The notes below the pieces were generated by a model. It was not told the origin of the DNA. It saw only the letters and a list, made by a program, of their open reading frames with translations, and made no database searches. Source: Henckelia pumila (taxonomy: Eukaryota; Streptophyta; Magnoliopsida; Lamiales; Gesneriaceae). Taken from it: a DNA stretch of 64,000 nucleotides. How positions within the stretch are numbered: position 1 is the stretch's first letter; the number at the start of each line of letters is the position of its first letter. Shown piece by piece: positions 1 through 11,371 of the stretch. The translations under genes and the position numbers were made by a program. The stretch spans positions 79,876,589 through 79,940,588 of the forward strand of contig NC_133121.1 of assembly GCF_033568475.1 (NCBI RefSeq). The letters are read 5' to 3'.

Positions 1-149
1 TATGATCTAATCTGCAAAGTCTCACTTTAAATGGTTAGTAACAATTAACCGAGTTTTGTAATCATCAAAACATAATAATATGAGATTTGTTAATGCATTA
101 AAAACATTAATCTCATAACACGAGATTTGTATGCGTTTAAGGCGTAACA
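1..149 (-). repeat. 3' LTR of copia element 1 (partial, runs off the window)
   Basis: These 149 bases appear identical to 6830-6978, the outer end of the other LTR. The repeat ends in TAACA next to a polypurine tract, so this is the start of the 3' LTR of a minus-strand element. The rest, about 1450 bases, lies left of the window. No difference between the copies in this stretch suggests a recent insertion. Confidence 0.9.
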
Positions 150-166
150 ATCTCCCCCTTTTTGAT
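150..166 (-). other. Polypurine tract of copia element 1
   Basis: On the minus strand this reads as a run of A then G (AAAAAGGGGGAGA) directly before the LTR. It is the usual primer site for plus-strand DNA synthesis. Two similar tracts lie at about 341-350 and 377-390. Confidence 0.8.
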
Positions 167-597
167 GATCACAAAACTTGGTTAAATAGGAGAAATAAAT
201 GTACAATATTAAATAAATAATTTAAATTTGCACAATATAATTGCATGAATAAAACTCCTCCTAAATTAAACAATTAGTTAAGAAGAGTTTGTTTATCAAA
301 TAACCAATTTTTTTATTCTCTATGCATTTAAGCAAACTAACTCTCCCCCTTAGTTAAAGTATTTAACCAAACTAATTCTCCCCCTTTTTGTGATAATCAA
401 AAAGACTGGAAAAGTAAATGCAAAACATGATAATTGAATATGATTTCTAAAAAGCAACACATAAATTTCACATAAAATGTGAGCTTTATAACTTTGAATA
501 AATACAATTAATTTGTATTATCCAAAATTAAGTTGCTCAAATTTTATATTAAGCTCACCCTTAATATGACATTAAATTTATTTATGTCCACAAGTGA
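167..597. other. Copia element 1 spacer between pol and 3' LTR
   Basis: AT-rich DNA without a convincing ORF. It contains two extra polypurine-like tracts (CTCCCCCTT and CTCCCCCTTTTTG in plus orientation) similar to the one bordering the LTR. Confidence 0.7.
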
Positions 598-3500
598 TTA
601 CAACTCAATCATGCCAAGTTCACCACGCAAACGAATAAAAGTATTTTCATCTAGTGGTTTTGTAAAAATATCGGCAATTTGATTTTTAGTGTCAACATAT
701 TGAAGTTCAACTTCATTTCGTTCGATGTGGTCATGAATAAAATGATGACGAATGTCAATATGTTTGGTGCGCGAATGTTGAATCGGATTCTTTGTAAGAC
801 ATATGGCGCTAGTGTTGTCACAGAAAATAGGGATTTTTGAAAAAGAGACGCCATAGTCGAGCAATTGATGCTTCATCCAAAGAATTTGCGCACAACAACT
901 ACCGGCAGCCATATATTCGGCTTCGGTCGTTGATAACGCAACACAGTTTTGCTTTTTGGAAAACCAAGAAACCAAACAGTTTCCTAAAAAGAAACAGGTT
1001 CCACTAGTGCTTTTCCGGTCCACCTTATATCCACCAAAGTCGGCATCGCAATAAGCTTTTAAATCAAAGAAAGAATTTTTCGAATACCACAAGCCGAGAT
1101 TTGGAGTATTTGAAAGATATTTGAAAATGCGTTTTAAGGCGAACAAATGTGATTCCTTTTGAAATCGTGCACACAAGAAAACACTAAACATAATGTCCGG
1201 TCTACTAGCAGTAGCATATAATAAGGAGCCAATCATACTACGAAAGGAAGATTGATCTACAGTTTTACCATTTTCATCCTTGTCGAGTCTGATTGCTGTG
1301 CTCATCGGTGTGGATGATGATTTTGTGTTCTCCATTCCAAACTTCTTTAGAATCTCCTTGATGTATTTGCTTTGGTTCACAAAGAACCCATCCTTGCACT
1401 GTTTGATTTGTAATCCGAGGAAATAGTTAAGTTCCCCCATCATACTCATCTCGAAGTGTTCCTGCATCAACTTAGAGAATTCTTGACAAAGAGTTTCATT
1501 AGTAGAACCAAAAATTATGTCATCAACATAAATTTGCACAATTAATAAATCATCTTTGTCATGTTTGGTAAACAAAGTAATATCAACAATTCCTCTAGTA
1601 AAGCCATTGGTAATAAGGAAAGAAGAGAGTTTTTCATACCAAGCTCGAGGAGCTTGTTTCAATCCATACAAAGCTTTGTTGAGTCTATATACGTGATCAG
1701 ATAACAAATTATCAACAAAGCCATCAGGTTGTTCAATATAGACCTCTTCTTTCAAATCACCATTCAAGAAAGCACTTTTAACATCCATCTGAAATAATTT
1801 AAAATTTCTAGAGCATGCAAAAGCAAGTAACATACGAATGGATTCAAGACGGGCAACAGGAGCATAAGTCTCATCATAATCAATGCCTTCTTCTTGACTA
1901 TATCCTTTAGCTACGAGCCTAGCCTTGTTTCTAGTGATGGTGCCATGCTCATCAAGTTTATTTCTAAACACCCATTTAGTACCTATCACAGGTCTATCAT
2001 GCGGCCTAGAAACAAGATCCCAAACATTATTGCGTTTAAATTCATTTAACTCATCTTGCATAGCAATAATCCAGGAATCATCAAGTAAAGCATCATCAAC
2101 ACATTTTGGCTCAACATGAGAAACAAAAGCAAGATGATTACAAATATTATTGAGAGAAGAGCGAGTAGATACTCCCTTTGATGGACTTCCAATTATCAGA
2201 TCTTTAGGATGATCTTTGTGATGTGTCCATTCCTTAGGAAGTGGTGTTTCCTCAACTGTAGCATCTATATCATTTAAGCTTGAGGAAACCATCTCTTCTT
2301 CAAGTATTTCTATATCATCATTGTTAGTGCGAGAAATATTTAACAAAGATTCATCAAATATAACATGCATTGATTCTTCAACAAGTAAGGTGCGCTTATT
2401 GAATACTCTATAAGCCTTACTTGTAGTAGAATACCCAAGAAAAATACCTTTATCGGATTTGGCATCAAATTTGCCAAGGTTGTCCTTACCATTGTTGTGA
2501 ATGAAGCACTTAGAACCAAAAGCCCGAAAGAATGAAATGTTAGGCTTTCTCTCCCTCCATAACTCGTATGGAGTTTTCTTGAGAATTGGCCTTATTGATA
2601 CACGATTGATGATGTAACAGGCAGTGTTCATTGCTTCAGCCCAAAAATATTTTGGTAGAGAATGCTCACATAACATGGTCCTTGCAATCTCTACTAGTGT
2701 CCTATTTTTCCTCTCAACGACCCCGTTTTGTTGAGGAGTCCTAGGACAAGAAAAATTGTGACCGATGCCTTTTTCTATACAAAAGTTTGAAAAATTCTCA
2801 TTTTGAAATTCAGTTCCGTGGTCACTACGGATCTGTTTTATTGAAAGATTTTTCTCATTCTCAACTCGTTTAGCAAAAGTTTTAAAATACTCAAAGGCAT
2901 CATTTTTGTGAGCTAAAAACAATGTCCACGTGTAACGTGAAAAATCATCTACAATGACAAACGCATAAAGCTTTCCTCCTAAACTAGCGTTCCTCGAGGG
3001 ACCACATAGATCTAGGTGGAGAAGTTCAAGGGGCATAGAAGTGGATACAAAATTTTTGCTTTTAAAAGATTCCCTTGTATGTTTGCCAAATTGACACGCA
3101 TCACAAACAGAATCAAGTTTCAAATCAAGTTTTGGCATACCAACGACTAAGTCAAGTTTTAAAAGTTTTTCGATGGTACTAGGACCAACATGACCCAATC
3201 GTCTATGCCAAAGAATGTTGTCATCAACATTCACGGATACAAGGCTTTTTATATTTGATAAAGATAAATTATTTAAAGAGACCTTGTAAACGTTCTCACT
3301 TCTATATCCTTTGAAATTTATGGATTTGTCACTAATAAATGATACAGTGCAGTGTTGGGGAGTGAATTTGACTTCATAACCTCTATCGCACAATTGACTT
3401 ATGCTTAGTAGATTATGCTTAAGTCCTTTCACTACGAGTACATCATCAATTAGACAAGAATTAGATATACCTATTGAGCCGATGCCTTCAATTACTCCTT

Positions 3501-3681
3501 TGTTGTTGTCTCCAAAGGTGACAGTCCCCTTCTCCTTTGGTTTGATTGATTGAAGAAGATCCTTGTTCCCCGTCATATGTCTAGAACATCCACTGTCTAG
3601 ATACCATATGCTAGGGAGAGCATTTTTCTTGTTTCCCTGAAAATAATTGATTTTGGTACCCTTTAGTTCTTTTGGGTCCAC
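598..3681 (-). CDS. pol: Ty1/copia pol polyprotein (protease, integrase, reverse transcriptase, RNase H)
   Basis: An open frame of up to 1027 codons with the full copia domain order. The protease motif [13 protein letters not shown] is at residues 26-38 (catalytic Asp29). The gag-pre-integrase zinc region is at about 158-197 (HRRLGH then CDACQ). The integrase triad is Asp224, Asp287 and Glu323, a DD36E spacing. Reverse transcriptase covers about 553-795 with [11 protein letters not shown] at 631 and YVDD at 718-721. RNase H covers about 875-1010 (Asp881, Glu920, Asp955) and ends with ADIFTKPL. The start used is only the first ATG of the open frame. The protease begins near it, so the true N-terminus may come from fusion with gag or from splicing. 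There is no stop or frameshift inside, so this is the most intact element in the window. It replicates the element through an RNA intermediate in cytoplasmic particles. Confidence 0.93.
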   Translation of the reverse strand: MDPKELKGTKINYFQGNKKNALPSIWYLDSGCSRHMTGNKDLLQSIKPKEKGTVTFGDNNKGVIEGIGSIGISNSCLIDDVLVVKGLKHNLLSISQLCDRGYEVKFTPQHCTVSFISDKSINFKGYRSENVYKVSLNNLSLSNIKSLVSVNVDDNILWHRRLGHVGPSTIEKLLKLDLVVGMPKLDLKLDSVCDACQFGKHTRESFKSKNFVSTSMPLELLHLDLCGPSRNASLGGKLYAFVIVDDFSRYTWTLFLAHKNDAFEYFKTFAKRVENEKNLSIKQIRSDHGTEFQNENFSNFCIEKGIGHNFSCPRTPQQNGVVERKNRTLVEIARTMLCEHSLPKYFWAEAMNTACYIINRVSIRPILKKTPYELWRERKPNISFFRAFGSKCFIHNNGKDNLGKFDAKSDKGIFLGYSTTSKAYRVFNKRTLLVEESMHVIFDESLLNISRTNNDDIEILEEEMVSSSLNDIDATVEETPLPKEWTHHKDHPKDLIIGSPSKGVSTRSSLNNICNHLAFVSHVEPKCVDDALLDDSWIIAMQDELNEFKRNNVWDLVSRPHDRPVIGTKWVFRNKLDEHGTITRNKARLVAKGYSQEEGIDYDETYAPVARLESIRMLLAFACSRNFKLFQMDVKSAFLNGDLKEEVYIEQPDGFVDNLLSDHVYRLNKALYGLKQAPRAWYEKLSSFLITNGFTRGIVDITLFTKHDKDDLLIVQIYVDDIIFGSTNETLCQEFSKLMQEHFEMSMMGELNYFLGLQIKQCKDGFFVNQSKYIKEILKKFGMENTKSSSTPMSTAIRLDKDENGKTVDQSSFRSMIGSLLYATASRPDIMFSVFLCARFQKESHLFALKRIFKYLSNTPNLGLWYSKNSFFDLKAYCDADFGGYKVDRKSTSGTCFFLGNCLVSWFSKKQNCVALSTTEAEYMAAGSCCAQILWMKHQLLDYGVSFSKIPIFCDNTSAICLTKNPIQHSRTKHIDIRHHFIHDHIERNEVELQYVDTKNQIADIFTKPLDENTFIRLRGELGMIEL

Positions 3682-3920
3682 AATGTTAGAAAAGAGAGAT
3701 ACAAAATAGACTTCTAAGAGTTCAGTCTCTCATAGCAACATCATCGCCACTTTCCAAGAGTGCTCCCAGTAGTAGGTAGGGCATATGGCCACTTTAAAAA
3801 CCTATTTCCTTGGACAGAGCAACGTTCAACAGGGAGACCAGCCGCAAGTCAAGGCATTTTTAAGCCGGTCTATATTGAACTCCCTTAGATTGTGATCTCA
3901 TAATGCCGACTAATGAGTTG
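3682..3920 (-). other. Non-coding spacer between gag and pol of copia element 1
   Basis: About 239 bases with stops in the reading direction separate the gag stop from the protease frame. Related elements usually read straight through. On the minus strand there is a TTCTAAC branch-point-like sequence shortly before an AG upstream of the protease, so a removed intron is possible, but no clear donor is visible. An old insertion is the alternative. Confidence 0.5.
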
Positions 3921-5336
3921 TTAAGTACTCTTAGGCCTCCATTTCATATAGCTCTTTTGAACATATTGATATTTCAATGATCTGCATTTATGTCTAACAT
4001 GACCAGATTTGCAACAATAAGAACAAGTAGGGGGTGATCTAATTTTAGCTTTAGCTATTAGACTAGCAAAGTCTATAGACTTTTTACCATAGCCTATTCC
4101 TCCCTTATCAAAGCTACATTTCTGCATGCTAAGTAGGTTGTTCAATTTATTGCTACTCACATTGAATTTATCGAAAGATTTTTCTAAGTGATCTAAGTCA
4201 TCCTTAAGTCTAAGGTTATCATGCTCCTTAGTTTCTAATTCCTTTTTAAGATTTCTATTCTCTTTTCTAAGAACCTTAACCATATCAAACATATCTTTAT
4301 AAGCATGTAAGAGTTCATCGTAAGTAGGTACCTCGTCATCGTCGTCAGAGACGATGTCATCACTTTTAGCCATTAAGCAGAGGTTTGCTTCCTCGTCGTC
4401 GTCGTCGCTATCACTCCAGGTAGCTAGTAGGGCTTTCTTCTTTCCTTTGTCCACTTTCTTCTTGAGTGGGCATTCATTGGCGTAGTGACCTTGTTGTTGA
4501 CAGTTGTAGCAGGTCACTTCTTTCTCAGGTTTCTTGTCCTTTTTGAATTTGTTTCCTCGCATGAATTTCTTGAATTTTCTTGCGAAGAGAGCCATGTCAT
4601 CATCGTCATCTTCTTCGACTTGTGTAGTCAAGGCTATCCCTTTGTGCTTGACATCTTCTTTCTTTGATTCTTTTCTTGTGGACACTTCTAACTCATGGGT
4701 TTTTAGGGTCCCATGTAGTTGATCAAGATCATAGGCGGCAGTGTCCCCTTTGTTGGATTCGATGATGGCGGTTCTCTTTGCATCCCATTCTTTTGGTAGG
4801 GCACGAAGAGCTCTCCTCCAAACTTGCTTGGTAGGATATTGTTCTCCCAATTGTGCTAACTCATTGATGATTTGAGTAAGCCTTCGGAACATGGTGTCAA
4901 CATCTTCGTTGGATTCCATCTCAAATGTTTCGTATTTGAGTTGGAGTAAGTCGATCTTTGTTTCTTTCACTTGGTTGGTGCCTTCGTGACATATCTCTAG
5001 CTTGTCCCATATCTCTTTAGCAGATGAGCACATCGATATCCGGTTGTACTCGTTCATATCTAAGGAACAATGCAAGATATTCATAGCTTTAGCATTTTGC
5101 GAAATTAATTTCATGTCCTCTTTTGAAAAGTCATCCATTCCCTTAGGAATTTCAACCCCATCAACTATTTTCATAGGTGTATAGGGACCTTTCACCGTCA
5201 CTTTCCATAGGTCATAGTCTACGGATTGGATATATAGGGAAATACGATTTTTCCAATACCCGTAGTTTATGCCATTAAAAAGAGGAGGACGATTAGTAGA
5301 TTGCCCTTGAGCATAATCACTCGCTAGGTTTGCCAT
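3921..5336 (-). CDS. gag: Ty1/copia gag (capsid-nucleocapsid) protein
   Basis: 471 codons if started at the ATG at 5336 (MANLASDYAQG), 29 bases inside the primer binding site. The open frame extends upstream to 5378, but that stretch includes the primer binding site. The N-terminal half is a UBN2/retrotran_gag-type domain (PPLFNGINYGYWKNRI, later LQLKYETFEM and a long helical region). A CCHC zinc knuckle reads CYNCQQQGHYANEC. An acidic stretch and a coiled-coil-like segment (KVLRKENRNLKKELE) follow, then a second knuckle CSYCCKSGHVRHKC near the C-terminus. Two knuckles plus a coiled coil are typical of the large-gag copia lineages (SIRE/Maximus type). It forms the particle and binds genomic RNA. 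Confidence 0.9.
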   Translation of the reverse strand: MANLASDYAQGQSTNRPPLFNGINYGYWKNRISLYIQSVDYDLWKVTVKGPYTPMKIVDGVEIPKGMDDFSKEDMKLISQNAKAMNILHCSLDMNEYNRISMCSSAKEIWDKLEICHEGTNQVKETKIDLLQLKYETFEMESNEDVDTMFRRLTQIINELAQLGEQYPTKQVWRRALRALPKEWDAKRTAIIESNKGDTAAYDLDQLHGTLKTHELEVSTRKESKKEDVKHKGIALTTQVEEDDDDDMALFARKFKKFMRGNKFKKDKKPEKEVTCYNCQQQGHYANECPLKKKVDKGKKKALLATWSDSDDDDEEANLCLMAKSDDIVSDDDDEVPTYDELLHAYKDMFDMVKVLRKENRNLKKELETKEHDNLRLKDDLDHLEKSFDKFNVSSNKLNNLLSMQKCSFDKGGIGYGKKSIDFASLIAKAKIRSPPTCSYCCKSGHVRHKCRSLKYQYVQKSYMKWRPKST

Positions 5337-5365
5337 AAAAAGGATTTGAAAAGTATTTTCAAATG

Positions 5366-5377
5366 GCTCTGATACCA
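5366..5377 (-). other. Primer binding site (tRNA-iMet) of copia element 1
   Basis: GCTCTGATACCA on plus is TGGTATCAGAGC on minus, complementary to the 3' end of plant initiator tRNA-Met, two bases inside the 5' LTR. Confidence 0.9.
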
Positions 5378-5379
5378 CT

Positions 5380-6978
5380 TGTTAGAACCTAAGGGGGGGT
5401 GATTAGGTTCTTTGGCAACTTTAGCAATTTAAAGCGATTATACTAAACGCAAGCGGAAGACTAGTAAAGCAATCAAATATAAAGCGGTAAATAAATGCGT
5501 AAAGTAAATAAAGCAGTAAAAGAGAGATAGGAATTGTTTATGGAAGTTCGACGATAAATCGTCTACGTCTCCCCTTCTTGGTTAAGTACGATTAACCAAG
5601 GATCCACTAGCACTCGAACACTTGGCCTTGATGGCTCCAAGGATAGCCTTTACAACTCAACACGATCACCGCGCCGATACAACTCGAACACTTGGCCTTA
5701 ATGGCTCCAAGGATAGCCTCAACAAAAACACTTGGCTTCACACTCAAGTGTTTACAACAATCTCACAATACACTTGGCTTCACACTAAGTGTTTACAACA
5801 ATAGCACAACCAACTCACAAACTATTTTCACAAATAACTCTCAAATATTGATTGAGCACTTTGGTAGAGAGAATATTGCTTGCAAATGAGAGAAGAAATG
5901 AGTTGGGATGTCTCTAAATGGTCTTGGCAAGCCTCTATTTATAGTTGGCAAAGATTTGAATTTGAATTTGTGTGCTTGGAGCGTTTATTGGGAAGCCAAG
6001 GAGTAGAGACAAAGTGTAGGCGCCGCTGCCTTCTTTTTCCAGCACTGAGCAGCTTTTGTGGAAAAATCATATCTTCTAATCTAACCGTTGGATTGATCTG
6101 AAATTTAAACGGAAGCTTTAAAACATCTGGATCTTCAATCTGAACGGTGGAGATTTGATTCTAACGAGTTTAACATTTCCAGTAAATCTCGGAAGTCGCA
6201 AAATCACGTTCTCGCTTTTGTTCTGAGCATTACTTTTCAAAAATTCGAATCTCACAATCCATCCGTTGGATTGGCCTGAAATTAACACACAATCTTTGTA
6301 CCATCCTGATATTGATCGTGATTGGTGGAGATTGGATTTGGATGCCTCCATCGATTCCAGTAGTCTTCTGAATCCGATACTTCAGCAGTTAGCTCCTTGC
6401 AGAAATAGCTACTGTTCAACATATTTGCAAAAATCATAACTCCATATCCAGCCGTTGGATTGATTTGAAATTTGGATACAAACTTTAAAACATCATAGAA
6501 ATCCATGTGATCGGTGGAGATCGGATTTTAATAACCGAAGCATTCCCAGTTATTTTCTGAAGTTGAGTCTTCATAGTTCATTCCTTGCAAAAGTAAGTAC
6601 TGTGCAGCTTTGTTAAAAAACTCATATCTCCATATCCAGCCGTTGGATTGCTATGAAATTTGGAGAGAAGCTTGAGAACATCCTGATCTTGATTTTCATT
6701 GTTGGAGATCTGATTTGGATGACCGGAAAGTTCCCGGTGAATTTTGCAAGTTTTTGCTTTATAATATTGGCTTGTCCTTGTCCATTTCTTTTACAACTTC
6801 AAAGTAACTTCCAAGAATTTGATTGTTAATATGATCTAATCTGCAAAGTCTCACTTTAAATGGTTAGTAACAATTAACCGAGTTTTGTAATCATCAAAAC
6901 ATAATAATATGAGATTTGTTAATGCATTAAAAACATTAATCTCATAACACGAGATTTGTATGCGTTTAAGGCGTAACA
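5380..6978 (-). repeat. 5' LTR of copia element 1
   Basis: 1599 bases bounded by TGTTA and TAACA. The inner edge abuts the primer binding site. The outer edge is followed by CATAC (6979-6983), which is also the native sequence of the interrupted gypsy RNase H gene and so is the expected target duplication. The LTR contains four diverged tandem copies of a unit of about 180-190 bases, each with CCGTTGGATT (6085, 6263, 6452, 6640). Confidence 0.9.
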
Positions 6979-8382
6979 CATACGGATCATGAGTCTTTGA
7001 AGCATCTCAAAGGACAGCAAAAGATGAATAAGAGACATGCCAAGTGGATGGCGTTTGTAGAAACTTTTCCCTACATTATCAAGTATAAGCAAGGGAAAGA
7101 AAACGTGATAGCAGATGCTCTATCACGAAGGTATGTGCTTCTATCTACTTTAGATTCTAAGTTTTTGGGATTTGAATATGTGAAGGAGTTGTATGCCAAT
7201 GATCATGATTTTGGTGAGATTTATGTGTCATGTTTGCATGGTCCGAAGGATAAATTTTTCATGCATAATGGATATTTGTTTAAGGAAGATAAGTTGTGTG
7301 TGCCTAAATCGTCCACTCGTGAGTTACTTGTTAGGTAATCACATGGGGGTGGTTTGATGGGACATTTTGGTGTGGCTAAAACTTATGATACTTTGCATGA
7401 ACATTTTTATTGGCCACATATGAAGCATGATGTTGAGAATATTTGTGAGAGGTGTGTAACTTGTAGGAAAGCTAAGTCTAAGACACAACCACATAGATTG
7501 TATACTCCACTTCCTGTTCCTAGTGAACCGTGGGTAGATATTTCTATGGATTTTGTTTTAGGATTACCAAGGTCTAAGAAGGGGAGGGATTCTGTATTTG
7601 TGGTGGTTGATAGATTTTCTAAGATGGCTCATTTTATTGTTTGTCATAAATCTGATGATGCATCTCATGTTGCGGACTTGTTCTTTAATAAAATTGTTAG
7701 ATTGCATGGCATGCCTAGGAGTATTGTTTCAGATAGAGATACTCATTTCTTGAGCTAATTTTGGAAAACATTATGGTGCAAGCTTGGTACTAAATTACTG
7801 TTTTCGACTACATGTCATCCTCAAACGGATGGTCAAACTGAGGTTGTTAATAGGACGTTAGGAACTTTGTTACGTGCTATAATTAAAAAGAATTTGAAAA
7901 GTTGGGAGGAATGTTTACCATTTGTTGAGTTTGCATATAATCGTAATGTGCATTCTACTACAAATTTTTCACCATTTGAAATTGTGTATGGTTTTAATCC
8001 TTTAACCCCGTTGGATTTGATGTCTTTGCCTATGAGTGAAAGGGTTAGTATGGATGGAAAGAAAAAGGCTGAGTTTGTAAGAAATTTGCATGAGAAGGTG
8101 AAAGCGAACATCGAGAAAAAGAACTTGCAATACACAAAGAAAGCGAATAAAAGTAAAAAGAAGGTTGTATTTGAACCGGGTGATTGGGTTTGGTTACACT
8201 TGAGGAAGGAGCGTTTTCCGGAGAAGAGGCGTTCTAAGTTGTTACCTAGAGGCGATGGACCTTTCCAAGTCTTGAAGCGGATCAATGACAATGCCTACAC
8301 ATTAGACTTGCCAGGTGAGTATAATGTAAGTACTACTTTTAATGTTTCTGATTTGTCCCCGTTTGATGTAGGTGATGATTAA
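6979..8382 (+). pseudogene. pol: Ty3/gypsy pol fragment (RNase H tail, integrase, C-terminus), interrupted by stops
   Basis: One reading frame is broken by stops at 7336-7338, 7756-7758 and 8380-8382. The N-terminal end is cut by copia element 1, and the sequence starts in the RNase H motif [13 protein letters not shown]. It continues through the linker DALSRR, the integrase H2C2 zinc domain ([19 protein letters not shown], then [11 protein letters not shown]), and the integrase core with Asp in SMDFV, Asp in SDRDTHF and Glu in [10 protein letters not shown]. It ends with the basic C-terminal domain ([23 protein letters not shown]). No chromodomain is visible. The remainder (gag, protease, reverse transcriptase) lies off the window to the left, beyond copia element 1. 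Confidence 0.9.
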
Positions 8383-8404
8383 GATTTGAGGGCAAATCCT
8401 TTTC

Positions 8405-8417
8405 AAGAAGGGAAGGA
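8405..8417 (+). other. Polypurine tract of plus-strand gypsy element
   Basis: AAGAAGGGAAGGA directly precedes the TGATGC start of the 3' LTR. The same arrangement is seen in the minus-strand gypsy at 9627-9637. Confidence 0.75.
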
Positions 8418-9362
8418 TGATGCGATCATGGATAGCTGGCATGTTGATCACGTGGCTAAGGATCCGTTGGAGATGCCTAAAAGACCAATGACGAGAGGTC
8501 GAGCTAAGAGATTCAAGGATGCGCTTCAATCACTGTTGATGAAATGTCAAGAAGGCATTGGAATGCTTGAAGATTACTTTGAAGGATGTTACAATCTTAT
8601 TGAAGTCCAAGGAAGTCAAGAAAGTGGAGGAAATATCAAAGAAAACACCAAAACAAGTGTCATGGACAGTCAAGCATGCGCGCCCGCGCCTGGATCCACG
8701 AGCGGCCGCGCGTCGTTGCATTTTTGAAGATTGCCGGATAGACTCTTATGCGTACCCGTGCCTCCCTGACATGCGCCCACGCCTGGCGGACAGAACTTCA
8801 TGCGCGCCCGCGCCTGCACTTGTTTTCATACAGTTTGGCGTGTTTGTGTGTGTGCGAGACTTTTTGATATTTTGGCATTATTGTCCTATTTTTGAGTCTT
8901 TTATTCCTACTAGGAAACTTTAGGAGATATCTTTGATATCTTTTTTATTTATTTTGCGTTATCTTTCAATATTTTGGGTTGTAATATAAATAATACAACA
9001 TTCATTATTTTAATAATAACTAAGAATTCAGATTTTTGATATTGATCAATTAAAATTCTCTCTAGAATTTTATCAAGCTTTTTCTTACCCAAAAATCAAA
9101 CTTATCAAAGTTTTTCAACTTTGTGGCGTTTGTCGATTGATTATCCTCGTGGGTTGTCAAAAACAGGTTTTCTGAAGGTCCCGTTGTGATCAATTGTTTT
9201 CTTTGTGTTTAACTGTTGCTAGTTTCGTTGTAAGCTAGGGGTGGTTAATCCAAAAACTTTTTACTTGTTTTCAAGATTGGGCAATTTCTTGATTTCTTTT
9301 GTTATTGGATTGAGGGTACGATTTTAATATAGTCGTGTTTGCCTTCCATACATTAAGAATTC
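8418..9362 (+). repeat. 3' LTR of plus-strand gypsy element
   Basis: 945 bases from TGATGC to AATTCA. It is homologous, in opposite orientation, to 13100-14015, including the terminal GTCGTGTT...CCATACAT region and the GC-rich GCGCGCCCGCGCC block (about 8687-8815). The first 100 codons continue the pol frame (8386-8727, with PMTRGRAKRFKDALQSL), so the pol C-terminus reads into the LTR. Confidence 0.8.
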
Positions 9363-9626
9363 ATATCAATCTCCAGGCGCGGGCGCGCTGTGCTTCGACC
9401 TTGGTCTTCAATTTTTTCACTTTCTTGAACTCCTTTGACCTCCACAAAATTAAAACATCCCCCAAACGGAATATCAAGAAATCCAACACCCCCTTGTGAC
9501 TTTAACATCAAAGATCGAAGTGCTTCCTTGAACTTCTGAGTTTGGCCTCTTGTAACTGGTCCTCTTGGTAACTCCAACAGATCCTTGACCACTTGAACAT
9601 TATGTGAGCCATCCATGTTTGCATCA
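9363..9626 (-). repeat. 3' LTR of minus-strand gypsy element, cut by the plus-strand gypsy
   Basis: This matches the 5' portion of the LTR at 13100-14015 and begins (minus) with TGATGC after a polypurine tract. It stops abruptly where the plus-strand LTR ends, so the plus element appears to have inserted here. It holds an ORF of 87 codons (9353-9616) with RGPVTRGQTQKFKEALRSL, the same LTR-embedded frame as in the other copies. Confidence 0.8.
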
Positions 9627-9668
9627 TCCTCCCCTTATTGAAAAGGATTTGTCCTCAAATCTTGATCA

Positions 9669-10307
9669 TCACCTATCAAACGGAGATAAATCAGAAACAT
9701 TAAAAGTAGCACTGACATTATACTCACCTGGCAAATCTAATTTGTAGGCGTTGTCGTTGATGCTCTCCAATACTTGAAACGGCCCATCGCCTCTAGGTAA
9801 AAGCTTTGAGCGTTGTTTTTCAGGAAACCGCTCTTTCCTCAAATGCAACCATACCCAATCACCCGGCTCAAACACAACTCTCTTCTTTCCCTTATTTGCT
9901 TGCTTTGTATATTGCAAATTCTTTTTCTCAATGTTCGCCTTTACCCTTTCATGCAAATTTCTCACAAATTCCGCCTTTTTCTTACCATCCATGTTAACCC
10001 TTCGTGATAGAGCATCCGGTACCACATTTTCCTTCCCTTGCTTGTATTTGATAACGTAGGGAAAAGTTTCCACAAATGCCACCCACTTAGCATGTCTCTT
10101 GTTTAGTTTTTGTTGTCCTTTGAGATGCTTCAATGATTCATGATCCGTATGAATCACAAATTCCTTTGGCCTCAAATAGTGTTGCCATGTCTCAAGTACC
10201 CTTACCAACGCATAAAACTCCTTGTCGTAGGTAGGATAATTCAAGGATGCCCCACTAAGCTTTTCACTGAAGTATGCAATCAGTCGCCCCCCTTGCATCA
10301 AGACACC
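9669..10307 (-). pseudogene. pol: Ty3/gypsy RNase H fused to integrase C-terminus (integrase core deleted)
   Basis: The frame starts in RNase H (LIAYFSEKLSGASLNYPTYDKEFYALVR, then [15 protein letters not shown]) and runs to PDALSRR. It then goes straight into [15 protein letters not shown], which in the plus-strand copy lies 304 codons further on. The zinc domain and catalytic core of integrase are therefore gone, in frame. The frame ends early after NVSDLSPFD. It continues the reverse transcriptase frame of 10308-11371 and is separated from it by one stop codon. Confidence 0.88.
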
Positions 10308-11371
10308 TCAAATTCCTACACCTGACGCATCACATTCAATTTCAAAAGTGTTAGTAAAATCAGGTAATACAAGTAAAGGAGCATTAATTAATTTATGCTT
10401 GACAATATTAAAAGACTTCTCTTGCTCCTCGCCCCAATGGAATGGAACGTTCTTCTTGATCACTGCAGTCATAGGTGCCGCCAAAGTACTGAAATCTTTC
10501 ACAAATCTCCTATAGAAACTTGCAAGACCATGAAAACTTCGAACTTGACCAATAGAAGTAGGCGTTGGCCAATCTCGAATTGCACTTACCTTGTCCTCGT
10601 CAACTCTGACACCTTGGGAACTCACAACAAAACCAAGAAACACAAGTTCTTTTGTACAAAACACACACTTCTTCAAGTTAGCATACAATTGTTCAGCTTT
10701 TAGTGTGATTAGCACAATTCTCAAATGTTCGACATGCTCATCCAAATTTTTGCTATATACCAAGATATCATCAAAATATACCACAACAAATTTTCTAATA
10801 TAAGCACGCAACACATGATTCATCAATCTCATAAAAGTGCTAGGTGCATTAGTTAATCCAAAGGGCATAACCAACCACTCATACAAGCCGTATTTGGTTT
10901 TAAAAGCAGTTTTCCACTCATCACCTTCTCTCATCCTAATTTGATGGTAACCACTTTTTAAATCAATTTTACTAAAGACGCTAGAACCATGCAACTCATC
11001 CAACATATCATCTAGTCTAGGAATAGGATTCCTATACTTAATGGTAATGTTATTAATGGCTCTACAATCCACACACATTCTCCATGAACCGTCTTTCTTA
11101 GGAACTAACAAAACAGGCACAGCACACGGTGACATGGACTCACGCACAAAACCTTTATCTAAAAGTTCACTTACCTGTCTTTGCATCTCTTTTGTTTCCT
11201 CCGGGTTGCTCCTATACGCTGGACGGTTTGGCAACGCACTTCCGGGCACAAAATCAATTTGATGTTCAATCCTCCTCAAAGGTGGTAAGCCTTGAAGCAA
11301 ATCCTCCGAAAATAAATCTTCAAATTTCTGCAAAAGAGAAACCTCCTCTATCGACTTGGAATCGATTAACA
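10308..11371 (-). pseudogene. pol: Ty3/gypsy reverse transcriptase
   Basis: About 354 codons with an intact Ty3-type reverse transcriptase. It has [63 protein letters not shown], the GYx[16 protein letters not shown] region, the catalytic [11 protein letters not shown], and the connection region [14 protein letters not shown]. It ends at the RNase H start ([10 protein letters not shown]) with a TGA stop at 10308-10310. The upstream end at 11371 is where foreign LTR-like DNA begins. Protease and most of gag are missing. Confidence 0.9.

Noticed and set aside
3682..3920. C/D-box snoRNA in the gag-pol spacer
   Set aside because: A GATGATG and a nearby CTGA are present, but the spacing is too short and no terminal stem is visible.
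7833..8291. 152-codon ORF on minus
   Set aside because: Shadow of the gypsy integrase frame on the plus strand.
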